A program made the position numbers and the translations under genes. Below are positions 18,150-25,617 of a DNA stretch of 64,000 nucleotides, piece by piece; the stretch's first letter is position 1; each line of letters opens with the position of its first letter. The notes beneath the pieces are model-generated. The model had not been told where the DNA came from. It ran no database searches and saw nothing but the letters and a program-made list of their open reading frames with translations. This stretch comes from Thermodesulfobacterium sp. TA1 (GTDB taxonomy: Bacteria > Desulfobacterota > Thermodesulfobacteria > Thermodesulfobacteriales > Thermodesulfobacteriaceae), in NCBI RefSeq assembly GCF_008630935.1, contig NZ_CP043908.1, positions 1,612,001 through 1,676,000 of the forward strand, given 5' to 3'.

Positions 18150-19060
18150 TAGTAGAAATACCCTATAAAATTTTAAACCTTGACTGTGAGCCGGAAGATG
18201 AACTTTATTTACCCTCTTTTAAAGGGTCCTCTTTTAGAGGGGTTATAGGAAGGACTTTAAGAAAAGCTCTTTGTGTGTTAAAAACCTACAAAGATTGTCG
18301 TCAATGTCCTCTTTATCTAAATTGCTACTATGCCTATATTTTTGAAACCATACCTAATCCTGAGAAGCCTCTACCTTTTAATTTGCACAAATATCCTTCT
18401 ATACCTCATCCCTTTGTTATAAAACCACCAGAAGAAAAAAAAACTTTATACAAAAAAGGCGAAACCTTTTCTATTAAAATCGTTCTAATTGGAAAGGCTA
18501 CAGCTTACGAACCTCATTTTATTCTTGCTATGCGTTTAGCAGGAGAACATGGAATAGGAAAAGGCAATAGGAAATTTTTTATTACTAACTATTCCTCTAC
18601 GGGTATCTTTAAACAGTCTATAACCTTTGACCTTAACAGTAACCATCCGTCTATTTCTGAGCTTACTTTGCAACTTCTTACACCTTTAAGACTAATCTAC
18701 GGAAAAAAATTGGTAAAAAACTTAGAATTTCATCATATTATAAGAGCGCTTTTAAGAAGGATTACCATTTTATACTATTTTCATGTTTCTGAAAACATAC
18801 CAGAGATACCGGTTAAAGGGTTAATAAATCTTGCGGAAAAGATAAAAACAGTTCAATCAAACCTTAAATGGTTTGATTGGGAGCGATATTCTTATAGACA
18901 GAACCGTAGGATGGTTCTCGGGGGCCTAATAGGAGATATAACCTTTGCTGGAGAACTTAGCCCTTTTTATACCTTGCTTAAGGCAGGGGAGATATTCCAT
19001 GCAGGTAAAAATACCTCCTTTGGGCTTGGAAAATATAAAATCCTAACCTCAGGAGAGTAG
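18146..19060 (+). CDS. cas6: Cas6 pre-crRNA processing endoribonuclease
   Basis: Predicted to cut the CRISPR transcript within each repeat and leave the 8-nt tag ATTGCGAC. The 304-residue RAMP protein is of the longer Cas6 class with a Cys motif (CRQCPLYLNCYYAYIFE) after the first strand-helix unit and FKGSSFRGVIGRTLRKAL near the N-terminus. The C-terminal glycine-rich loop is NTSFGLGKYKIL. It overlaps csm5 by 4 bp and is 1 bp from csx1. Catalytic residues cannot be assigned by eye. Confidence 0.88.
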   Translation: MIVEIPYKILNLDCEPEDELYLPSFKGSSFRGVIGRTLRKALCVLKTYKDCRQCPLYLNCYYAYIFETIPNPEKPLPFNLHKYPSIPHPFVIKPPEEKKTLYKKGETFSIKIVLIGKATAYEPHFILAMRLAGEHGIGKGNRKFFITNYSSTGIFKQSITFDLNSNHPSISELTLQLLTPLRLIYGKKLVKNLEFHHIIRALLRRITILYYFHVSENIPEIPVKGLINLAEKIKTVQSNLKWFDWERYSYRQNRRMVLGGLIGDITFAGELSPFYTLLKAGEIFHAGKNTSFGLGKYKILTSGE

Positions 19061-19061
19061 T

Positions 19062-20432
19062 ATGAAGCTAATTTATCAGATAGGAAGGCTTGATGCAAAA
19101 AGTTTTGAAAACATTAATTTTTTTTATAAAGATAAAGAATATTCTGCTCAGCTTAGCTCTTTTGTTTTAAAAGAACATTTTGAAGAAAATAAAGAAAAAT
19201 CTAAGGTAATTCTTATTTATCCAGTAAGTCTTTTAATAAACAAATCTTTTCTTAACAATACCCAATTTCCTGAGGTTTTAAAAAATACAATAAACAATAT
19301 TTTAACTAACCCAGAAAATTATTTCGTAAATCCTCGTAAATACTTTATGGAACATCCTCATTCAAAAATAGCTGATGATTTTATAATAATTCACAGCATA
19401 GGACAATATGAAGGGATTAACTTTTTCGCCACTTTAGAAGACCTTATCCTTGAAATTTTTATAGACTTGGTTTCTCGCTATCAAAAAGAGCCTTTTTCAG
19501 AGCTTTACCTTGATATTTCAAGCGGACATAATATATATGTTTCAGCCCTTCTTGAAGCAGGGAGATTATTTTTCACCTTTTACAAACTCCAGAACTTTCA
19601 TTCTAAGAACGACGATCTTCAAGTTTATATAACTTTCTCTGACCCGATTTTACCTCCATATGATAGAAAGTTTATGATTCGCGAAAAATTCCCTTTAAAG
19701 GTAAAAGCGTTTTTCCATTATCCAGAAACTCCTCATAATAACAGCCTTAATGATGGATACGGTGCTTTTGCTAAACTTTTGACCGGAGAAGCTAAAGAAT
19801 TACGAAAAAAGAAAAATTTATTAAACGAACTTTTTTCTTATGGTTATTTCTTTTACTCAGCTATCAAAAACAATACCCCACTTGTACTCTATACCTGGGA
19901 ATACCATCCAGAAGAAAAAATTGAAGAAGGTATCTCTGTTATATCAACTTTAGTAAAAGACCGATTGACTGCAAACTACCAAACGACACCAAACTTAGAT
20001 TTCAACCTATTTAGTAGTGCTTTTCTTATGTTATCTCTTTATAAAGGAATAGTTAGAGTTTTACAAACTTATAACATTTTTAAAAAAGAAGAAGTTTCCC
20101 TTACCGAAATTAAAAGTAAGTTTTTAGGTAATGATAGCCTTTATCGATGCTTTGGATTAATTCAAAACATCCCATATCTCTCTCATGAAATAAACAATAC
20201 CTTTGAAAAGGAACCGGAAAGAGGAGGAATAAACCACTTGATTACCGAAGACTACAAACTCCTGCGAGAATTTATTAAAGGAGAAAGCGACAAAATAAAC
20301 GACCGCAATTTTCTTGCTCATTGCGGTTTTGAAAGAAATTGTGTTTATGTCAGAAAAAATGAAGAAACCCTATTTATAAAATATAATAAAACGGAACTGC
20401 AAAAGATAGAAGAAATTTTAATTAAAAATTAG
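19062..20432 (+). CDS. csx1: Csx1, CARF-HEPN ancillary ribonuclease
   Basis: Predicted cyclic-oligoadenylate-activated RNase. The N-terminal CARF domain (about 1-205) contains ELYLDISSGHNIYVSALLEAGRLF. The C-terminal HEPN domain contains the catalytic Arg415-x4-His420 (DRNFLAHCGFE). At 456 residues it matches single-chain Csx1 proteins. It directly follows cas6 in the same operon, giving the system a second cOA effector beside CalpL. Csm6 is the close alternative name; the sequence looks more like Csx1. Confidence 0.88.
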   Translation: MKLIYQIGRLDAKSFENINFFYKDKEYSAQLSSFVLKEHFEENKEKSKVILIYPVSLLINKSFLNNTQFPEVLKNTINNILTNPENYFVNPRKYFMEHPHSKIADDFIIIHSIGQYEGINFFATLEDLILEIFIDLVSRYQKEPFSELYLDISSGHNIYVSALLEAGRLFFTFYKLQNFHSKNDDLQVYITFSDPILPPYDRKFMIREKFPLKVKAFFHYPETPHNNSLNDGYGAFAKLLTGEAKELRKKKNLLNELFSYGYFFYSAIKNNTPLVLYTWEYHPEEKIEEGISVISTLVKDRLTANYQTTPNLDFNLFSSAFLMLSLYKGIVRVLQTYNIFKKEEVSLTEIKSKFLGNDSLYRCFGLIQNIPYLSHEINNTFEKEPERGGINHLITEDYKLLREFIKGESDKINDRNFLAHCGFERNCVYVRKNEETLFIKYNKTELQKIEEILIKN

Positions 20433-20442
20433 GGGGGTGTTT

Positions 20443-21195
20443 ATGAGAAACAGAGGTTTTTCTAAATTTATCAGTCTTTTGTTAATCTTATTCTTTATTT
20501 TTCAACTTACAGGTTGTGCAACCATTCCTGAAGCTATTGAGTATCGCAACCTTTACACCAACTACAAAATGAGCGATACCATTTTTCTTGACGTAACAAA
20601 AAAATTGCAGTACAGGAATGTTTTTGTTGACGTAAGAAATACTTCTCAACTACAGGAAGTCGATACTAATGTTTTAAAAGAAGCTATTGCTCAAAACTTA
20701 GCAAGCAAGGGATATAATGTAGTAAACGATCCTGCTCAAGCAGATTATATCCTCCAGACAAACGTGCTTTACTTTGACTATTACAGGAAAACAGCGGCAA
20801 AAGATGGGGCAACCAGTGGTGCTTTGGCAGGTGCTGTTGCAGGAGGTCTTGCTGGAGGAAGGGATGTTGATGCGTTAATCCTTGCTGCTATTGGTGCAGG
20901 TGTTGGTTATGTTGGAGGTGCTTTGATCGGTTCTGCGATAAAGATTGAAACCTTTGCAGGAGTAGTAGACATTCAAATAATGGAAAGGACAGATAAACCA
21001 GTTGTAGGTAAAGTCGTAACCAATGCTTCTCAAGGAACTTCTACGGTTATTACTACAGAACAAGAGTATAAGAAAAACTATCAGATTTACAGAACAAAAC
21101 TTGCCGTAACGGCTACTCAAACTAACTTAAAAAGGGACGAGGCTGCAAGAGAAGTAACGAGAATGCTTGCATTGCAAATAGCAGGAATTTTCTAA
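20443..21195 (+). CDS. TraT-like outer-membrane lipoprotein
   Basis: Exported lipoprotein resembling TraT, the plasmid surface-exclusion/complement-resistance protein. I take the ATG at 20443, which follows a GGGGGG ribosome site, giving about 250 residues. A signal peptide ends in a lipobox LTGC. The body has TNYKMSDTIFLDV, NVFVDVRNTSQ and glycine-rich stretches (GALAGAVAGGLAGGRD) typical of TraT. It starts 10 bp after csx1, apparently in the same transcript. The role inside a CRISPR island is unknown; surface exclusion of conjugation or phage is a plausible inference. Confidence 0.85.
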   Translation: MRNRGFSKFISLLLILFFIFQLTGCATIPEAIEYRNLYTNYKMSDTIFLDVTKKLQYRNVFVDVRNTSQLQEVDTNVLKEAIAQNLASKGYNVVNDPAQADYILQTNVLYFDYYRKTAAKDGATSGALAGAVAGGLAGGRDVDALILAAIGAGVGYVGGALIGSAIKIETFAGVVDIQIMERTDKPVVGKVVTNASQGTSTVITTEQEYKKNYQIYRTKLAVTATQTNLKRDEAAREVTRMLALQIAGIF

Positions 21196-21253
21196 GCACT
21201 GATTAGACTACGGATTAAGACTACAGAATAAAAGGAAGGAGGCAAGTAAGGTT

Positions 21254-22081
21254 ATGAAGAAGCAAGTATTCATTGCGTTTATGTTTAGCTTTTTTCTTTT
21301 CTTTGTTTCTTTTTCAAAGAGTTTTGCTTGGTTTTTTAAAAGTGAAAATAAAGAGGAAATAAGTTTAGAGGATTGTACGGCGGCGGTTGGAGGAACTGCA
21401 GATTTAATTTTAAAAAACATAGACAAACCTTTTAAGTATTTAAGCGAAGAAGACAAAAATCTTTATTATACGCTTTACAAAAAAGTGGAAAATTGTCGTA
21501 ACAAGTATCTTGAGGCTAACAAAATTGTTTTTAGAAAAAAAGATTGGTATGAAGGCAAGATATTTCGTATTTATCCTAAAACTCCTTTAGAAAAAGCAAA
21601 TCCAAACAAATTTACCTTGTTGTTTTTAGATGGCAACGTAAAAGAAGTAGCAGTATTAAAGAGAATTTACGGTGATGGGTTAGGATTTTTAATGTTTCAT
21701 GAAATGTATGTTTACCAAAGTGGTAAGTCTAATAGAGACAAAATAATTAAAATTTTAGACCGAGAAGAGAAGCAACCTTTTTGTTATGTAGAAGGGTTTA
21801 CAGGGTATATGAAAATTGTCTGTCCTCCTTATCATCTTGAGAAGAATTTTTCATCGTTGATAATAAAAGATTATAAAGAAAACACCAGCAAAGAGGAAAT
21901 TGTTTCTTCTTTAGAAAATATGACAGGATTCTTAAATGAAGAACTTAACCAAAAGGTTGCGATTGATTACCGTGTTCTTTTATATGAAAACATAAGAAAC
22001 TTAATCATTTGGATCGAAAAAGAATTTGGACCTAAAGGAAGAAATCTAATTCCGAGTGTTTTAGAAAAAAAGCCTAATTAA
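21254..22081 (+). CDS. Exported protein of unknown function
   Basis: A 275-residue protein I do not recognise. It has a classic signal peptide (hydrophobic 5-20, ending SFA before a Trp) and a soluble, Lys/Glu-rich body, probably periplasmic. GLGFLMFHEMYVYQSGK suggests no known catalytic site. AAGGAGG lies 10-15 bp before the ATG. It is flanked by TraT-like and membrane-protein genes on the same strand, so the three look like one envelope cassette between the effector and adaptation genes. Confidence 0.7.
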   Translation: MKKQVFIAFMFSFFLFFVSFSKSFAWFFKSENKEEISLEDCTAAVGGTADLILKNIDKPFKYLSEEDKNLYYTLYKKVENCRNKYLEANKIVFRKKDWYEGKIFRIYPKTPLEKANPNKFTLLFLDGNVKEVAVLKRIYGDGLGFLMFHEMYVYQSGKSNRDKIIKILDREEKQPFCYVEGFTGYMKIVCPPYHLEKNFSSLIIKDYKENTSKEEIVSSLENMTGFLNEELNQKVAIDYRVLLYENIRNLIIWIEKEFGPKGRNLIPSVLEKKPN

Positions 22082-22125
22082 GCAGGTTGAGCTTCCTGAA
22101 AAATACTCTTTAAAGGGGGCAAAAG

Positions 22126-22716
22126 ATGGAAAAAAGGCTTTCTAATGCAAAAATACTTGGTGTTATTAGTTCTATACTTTTAGCGTTAACAGCCTTTTTG
22201 CCTGAAGTTGAGATAATTTTATGGATTGTTGGTTCTGTGCTTTTACTAATTTCTTTAAATATAATGTCAGATATTTTCAATGATAAACGCCTTTTTAAAA
22301 ATATTTTAAAATCCTTTGTAATAATACTTGCAGGGATAACATTAGCGCTATTGGTTTTATTAATCGCAGGGGTCATCACAGGGACATCTCTGTCATCTTT
22401 GTTTACTGAGTTAATGGAAATTTCTTTGGAAGAAAAGCCTACTATAAATAACATACCGATAATTTTTATAATAGTTTTATATCTTTCTTATCTTTATAGT
22501 TCATATTACTTTAAAAAGGCAATGGATTTACTTTATGAATATACTAAGATAAAACTGTTTCGGTATGGTGGGCTTCTTTATTTTATTAGTGCAATTTTAT
22601 TTGTTGTAGTTTTTCTTAGTACTTTAGCTGATTTAATAGCTTTTGTATTGATTGCCATCGGTTTCTTTACAATACCTGAAGACATAACTTCAAAATCCTT
22701 GTCGGAAAAAACCTAA
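22126..22716 (+). CDS. Small integral membrane protein of unknown function
   Basis: A 196-residue protein with about five hydrophobic segments (roughly 10-28, 30-46, 60-85, 105-125, 145-175), no recognised motif, and a short charged C-terminus. AAAGGGGG precedes the ATG. It is last in the three-gene envelope cassette after csx1. Membrane ancillary proteins occur in other type III loci, but this one does not show a CARF or SAVED domain. Confidence 0.65.
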   Translation: MEKRLSNAKILGVISSILLALTAFLPEVEIILWIVGSVLLLISLNIMSDIFNDKRLFKNILKSFVIILAGITLALLVLLIAGVITGTSLSSLFTELMEISLEEKPTINNIPIIFIIVLYLSYLYSSYYFKKAMDLLYEYTKIKLFRYGGLLYFISAILFVVVFLSTLADLIAFVLIAIGFFTIPEDITSKSLSEKT

Positions 22717-23125
22717 ACCCTGATAAAATAGGTTAAAAATGATTTTATTTTTATTTTATTTCAAATCTAACCCAAAACACATCTCAGGTGCTATAGGTAG
22801 TCTATCTACCATAACCACAGCACTTAAAAAATCTTTAGTTAAATCCTTTAGCTTGGTATATTATGGCAAAAGAATTATTGCAGAAAATCCTTATTGCTTG
22901 ATTAAAAAGAGTCTTAATCCAGTTATCAATGTTAAGGTTATAGTGTCTTTTTTACCTTTCTTCTTCCTCCTACCCTCCACACACAATCATTAAAACCCAA
23001 CCACCCCTCTTTGCTAAATACGAGATAAAAAGTTGAAACCTCTATATTTGGTTAAAAATTCTGTCAGATTTCATCAATTTTACTCATTTTTAATTAATTA
23101 AGAACCCAAAAAAAAAAGCCTAAAG
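22717..23125 (+). other. Gap before the adaptation genes
   Basis: 409 bp with no convincing gene. An open frame of 84 codons at 22739-22993 has low-complexity composition and no ribosome site. The right part is AT-rich and probably holds the adaptation-operon promoter. GTTGAAACCT at 23032-23041 is identical to the first 10 nt of the CRISPR repeat but the remaining 25 nt do not match. Confidence 0.5.
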
Positions 23126-23806
23126 ATGAAGGGAAAAGTAATCGTATACTATGGGCAGAAGGTAGAGTTTTCCCATGAAGTAATTTCTATTATAAGTTTT
23201 ACTAAAGATATAGTTAATGTAGGGAAAAGGCAAATAATTGTTATAAACAAAGAAGAAAAATATTTCAGATATTATTTAAATTTTAAACGATCTCCGGAGA
23301 TTGAAAATTCTTTAATGGCAAAATATCTTAAAAACCGCGAAAAAATAAGAGAAGAAATCAGAACGATTTCTATCTTAGGCCTCAAATATAGAGAACATAA
23401 ACTTTACGGTAAAACCTTTAATGAATTTATACCTTTTAAAGCTCTTATTAAAGAGGTTTCTCTCTTAATTGAGGCATATTATAAATATTACAGTATTGCT
23501 TGTGCCATATTAACCACCTTGTTTTTTACAAAAATCGGGATTCCATCTTCTTTACCTAAGATCATAGACTATATTTATGGACAGGATTTTTTGGATGACT
23601 TCTTTTTTGCCCCTGCCTTTATTTTTACTATCTTTGAATCTACTACAGACTTACTCTTAGGGGAAAGACTTGTAGATGAAGCTTGTATAGCAAGAAGCTT
23701 TCTTTCTTTTCTACTTTGGAAACATGCTAAACCATTATTAAAAATTCCTTACTTTAACTTAATTCAAACCGGGGTTAGCAGGGACTTAATATGGGTTATC
23801 TTATAG
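23126..23806 (+). CDS. Unrecognised protein at the head of the adaptation block
   Basis: A 226-residue protein I cannot assign. Its start (KVIVYYGQKVEFSHEVISI) looks similar in pattern to the start of the Cas1 two genes downstream (TVIIYNHYVELSRKAERLF), so a diverged Cas1-like N-terminal domain is possible. The rest is helical (KALIKEVSLLIEAYYKYY, FIFTIFESTTDLLLGERL) and lacks the Cas1 Glu/His/Asp catalytic set. It overlaps the next cas2 by 16 bp, so it is coupled to the adaptation genes. A spacer-acquisition accessory role is inference from position only. Confidence 0.6.
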   Translation: MKGKVIVYYGQKVEFSHEVISIISFTKDIVNVGKRQIIVINKEEKYFRYYLNFKRSPEIENSLMAKYLKNREKIREEIRTISILGLKYREHKLYGKTFNEFIPFKALIKEVSLLIEAYYKYYSIACAILTTLFFTKIGIPSSLPKIIDYIYGQDFLDDFFFAPAFIFTIFESTTDLLLGERLVDEACIARSFLSFLLWKHAKPLLKIPYFNLIQTGVSRDLIWVIL

Positions 23807-24051
23807 TTTATGACATCTCAGAGCACAAGAAAAGATTAAAAGTTGCAAGAATTTTACAAAAATTTGGCTATCGCATTCAATACAGCGCATTTTATCTACC
23901 TGAAGCAGACGAAAACCTGATAGGTTTCCTTTACGAAGAGATTTCAAAACTGGTAGATAAAACTACAGATAGAGTCTTTTTTTATCCTGTTGACCCCCCA
24001 GAAGTTTTTAAAGGCTATCCACTTGAGCCCTGGAAAATTTTTGTTTTTTAA
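23791..24051 (+). CDS. cas2: Cas2, first copy
   Basis: Small dimeric partner of Cas1 in spacer integration. The 86-residue protein has the Cas2 first strand with its Asp (YLIVYDISEHKKRLKVARIL), then GYRIQYSAFYL and a C-terminal edge segment KIFVF. It overlaps the preceding gene and lies 9 bp before cas1. Confidence 0.9.
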   Translation: MGYLIVYDISEHKKRLKVARILQKFGYRIQYSAFYLPEADENLIGFLYEEISKLVDKTTDRVFFYPVDPPEVFKGYPLEPWKIFVF

Positions 24052-24060
24052 GGGTTTTTT

Positions 24061-24936
24061 ATGAAGCAAACAGTTATTATATACAACCACTATGTAGAAC
24101 TAAGTAGAAAGGCTGAGAGACTATTTATTAAAACCGCTCATACAGAAAGTAGTATCCCTCTTTCTAATATAGATGGCATTCTTATTTTTGGCAAAGTAAA
24201 GCTTACCTCCGATGCCATATCTCTTTGTATGAAAAAACAAATTCCTATCCTTTTGCTCACTATATACGGTCAAATAAAAGCCCAGATTTTACCTCCTATC
24301 GGCAGTGAAACAACAAAAAGAAGATTAAAACAGGTTGGACTTTATTTTTTAAAAAGACTTGATATTGCAAAGTATTTGATTAAGAGAAAATGTCTGGAAA
24401 TAGAATATACTTTTGATATTAATCTTGAGCATTTTAAAGTAAAAGTGGAGAAGGTAAGTGATTATGCAGTTTTACTGGGTTTAGAAGGTCAGGTCTCTAA
24501 ACTGATGTTTCAAAAATTTGAAGAAATGATTAGACCTACCTCATTCACTTTTAGAGAAAGGAACTATCATCCACCCAAGGATGAAGTAAACGCACTATTA
24601 AGTTTTATTTATACCCTTGGATACAATTTATCAACCGCCCTTATTCTCTTAAAAGGTTTTGATCCGTATATTTCTTTTCTTCATTCTAAAAGAGGTTCTC
24701 ATGCTGCTTTTTCTTCCGACCTTATGGAAATAATCCGGCCTAAGCTTACCCATTTTTGCGGAGAAATTTTACTAAACAAACTTATAACTTCGGATGATTT
24801 TATGAAAAAAGACGATTGTATAATGTTAAAAAAATCATCTATTGCAAAAGTGCTAACTGAATTTAGCAACATAAAAGAAAACCTCTTAGAGCTTTTAAAA
24901 GAGTTTTTAATAGAGTTTGAAGGGGTTGAATTTTAA
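24061..24936 (+). CDS. cas1: Cas1 integrase
   Basis: Catalyses integration of new spacers at the leader end of the array. The 291-residue protein has the beta N-terminal domain and helical C-terminal domain. Metal-binding residues are intact: Glu142 (LLGLEGQ), His208 (FLHSKRG) and Asp220 with Glu223 (SSDLMEIIRP). The RERNYHPPKDEVNALLSF stretch matches the conserved PPxDxxNALLS region. It sits between two cas2 genes. No reverse transcriptase domain is fused. Confidence 0.94.
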   Translation: MKQTVIIYNHYVELSRKAERLFIKTAHTESSIPLSNIDGILIFGKVKLTSDAISLCMKKQIPILLLTIYGQIKAQILPPIGSETTKRRLKQVGLYFLKRLDIAKYLIKRKCLEIEYTFDINLEHFKVKVEKVSDYAVLLGLEGQVSKLMFQKFEEMIRPTSFTFRERNYHPPKDEVNALLSFIYTLGYNLSTALILLKGFDPYISFLHSKRGSHAAFSSDLMEIIRPKLTHFCGEILLNKLITSDDFMKKDDCIMLKKSSIAKVLTEFSNIKENLLELLKEFLIEFEGVEF

Positions 24937-24958
24937 ACGGTATAAATGGGGGTTATAT

Positions 24959-25204
24959 GTGAGAGTAATCCTTTATGATTATGAAACTGAAAAAGTAAGA
25001 AATAAAGTTAGAAAAAACCTGAAAAAAGTTGGAGTTCATGTCCAGTGGAGTGTATTCGAAAGTTTAGAACATTTTGAAAAATTAATAAAGATTTTACAAG
25101 AGGAAGAGGAAAAAAATTTTAGAATTTCTGTGTTTAGAATAAATTCTAAGGGTAAAATACTAAAAATCGGGACAGATTGGGAAAAAATGAGGTTTGTTTT
25201 TTAA
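24959..25204 (+). CDS. cas2: Second Cas2-like protein
   Basis: Cas2-type fold: VRVILYDYETEKVRNKVRKNL, then VGVHVQWSVFE and KWRF-like edge residues at the end (WEKMRFVF). I choose GTG at 24959, 6 nt after GGGGG, which gives 81 residues starting at the first strand; the frame is also open from ATG 24917 inside cas1. It differs strongly from the first Cas2, so it is not a recent duplicate. The acidic residue at the end of strand 1 is Asp in LYDYE. Last gene before the leader. Confidence 0.8.
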   Translation: MRVILYDYETEKVRNKVRKNLKKVGVHVQWSVFESLEHFEKLIKILQEEEEKNFRISVFRINSKGKILKIGTDWEKMRFVF

Positions 25205-25617
25205 AAATTTTTGTGTTAATATTTAAACAATAAAGGTTGTTCTTTGACAATAGAATAGCCGGGCAGGGCAGGTGAAAAGGCAAAAGTTTCAAGGGAAAAT
25301 TATGGGGCTGGTGTGGTTTGGTTAAGGGTGTATGTAAGTATATTTAGTAAACAACTATATGAAAAACAGGCTACCTTACAAGCAAGTAATTATGTGGATT
25401 ACAAAAGGTGGTTTTAAAGGCTGTGTTTTTGAGTTTCAATCGCAGTTAGAAGAGGTAAAAGGTATATTTATAAGTTATTGATTTTATGTAAGAAAAAGTT
25501 TGTATCGCTGGCTCTGGAGGTTAGAATTCATGCGGGTTGCGAGGGGCTGTTTTGTAAAAATTAGTTTTATACTAAATTTTAAAAACCTTGATAAAATCAA
25601 GGTTTTAAGTAGTTAGG
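25205..25617 (+). promoter_or_regulatory. CRISPR leader
   Basis: 413 bp between the last adaptation gene and the first repeat, without a gene. It has a G-rich middle (GGCTCTGGAGG, GCGAGGGGCTG) unlike the surrounding AT-rich DNA. A TATACT at 25568-25573 could be a -10 element for array transcription but no clear -35 accompanies it. TTGACA at 25244-25249 lacks a matching -10. Leader position on the adaptation-gene side and the 3' repeat end ATTGCGAC together set rightward transcription. Confidence 0.7.
25582..25606. repeat. Leader-end inverted repeat
   Basis: AAAACCTTGA at 25582-25591 and TCAAGGTTTT at 25597-25606 form perfect 10-bp arms around TAAAA, ending 11 bp before the first CRISPR repeat. 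Could be a Cas1-Cas2 or host-factor site, or a hairpin in the leader RNA. Confidence 0.6.

Noticed and set aside
22739-22993. 84-codon open frame after the small membrane protein
   Set aside because: No ribosome site, low-complexity ends and no recognisable pattern.
23126-25204. Reverse-transcriptase-linked RNA spacer acquisition
   Set aside because: The antisense spacer pattern suggested it, but no RT domain or gene is visible near cas1 in this window.
25244-25249. TTGACA in the CRISPR leader as a strong promoter
   Set aside because: No acceptable -10 element follows at 15-19 bp, so it is not listed as a promoter.
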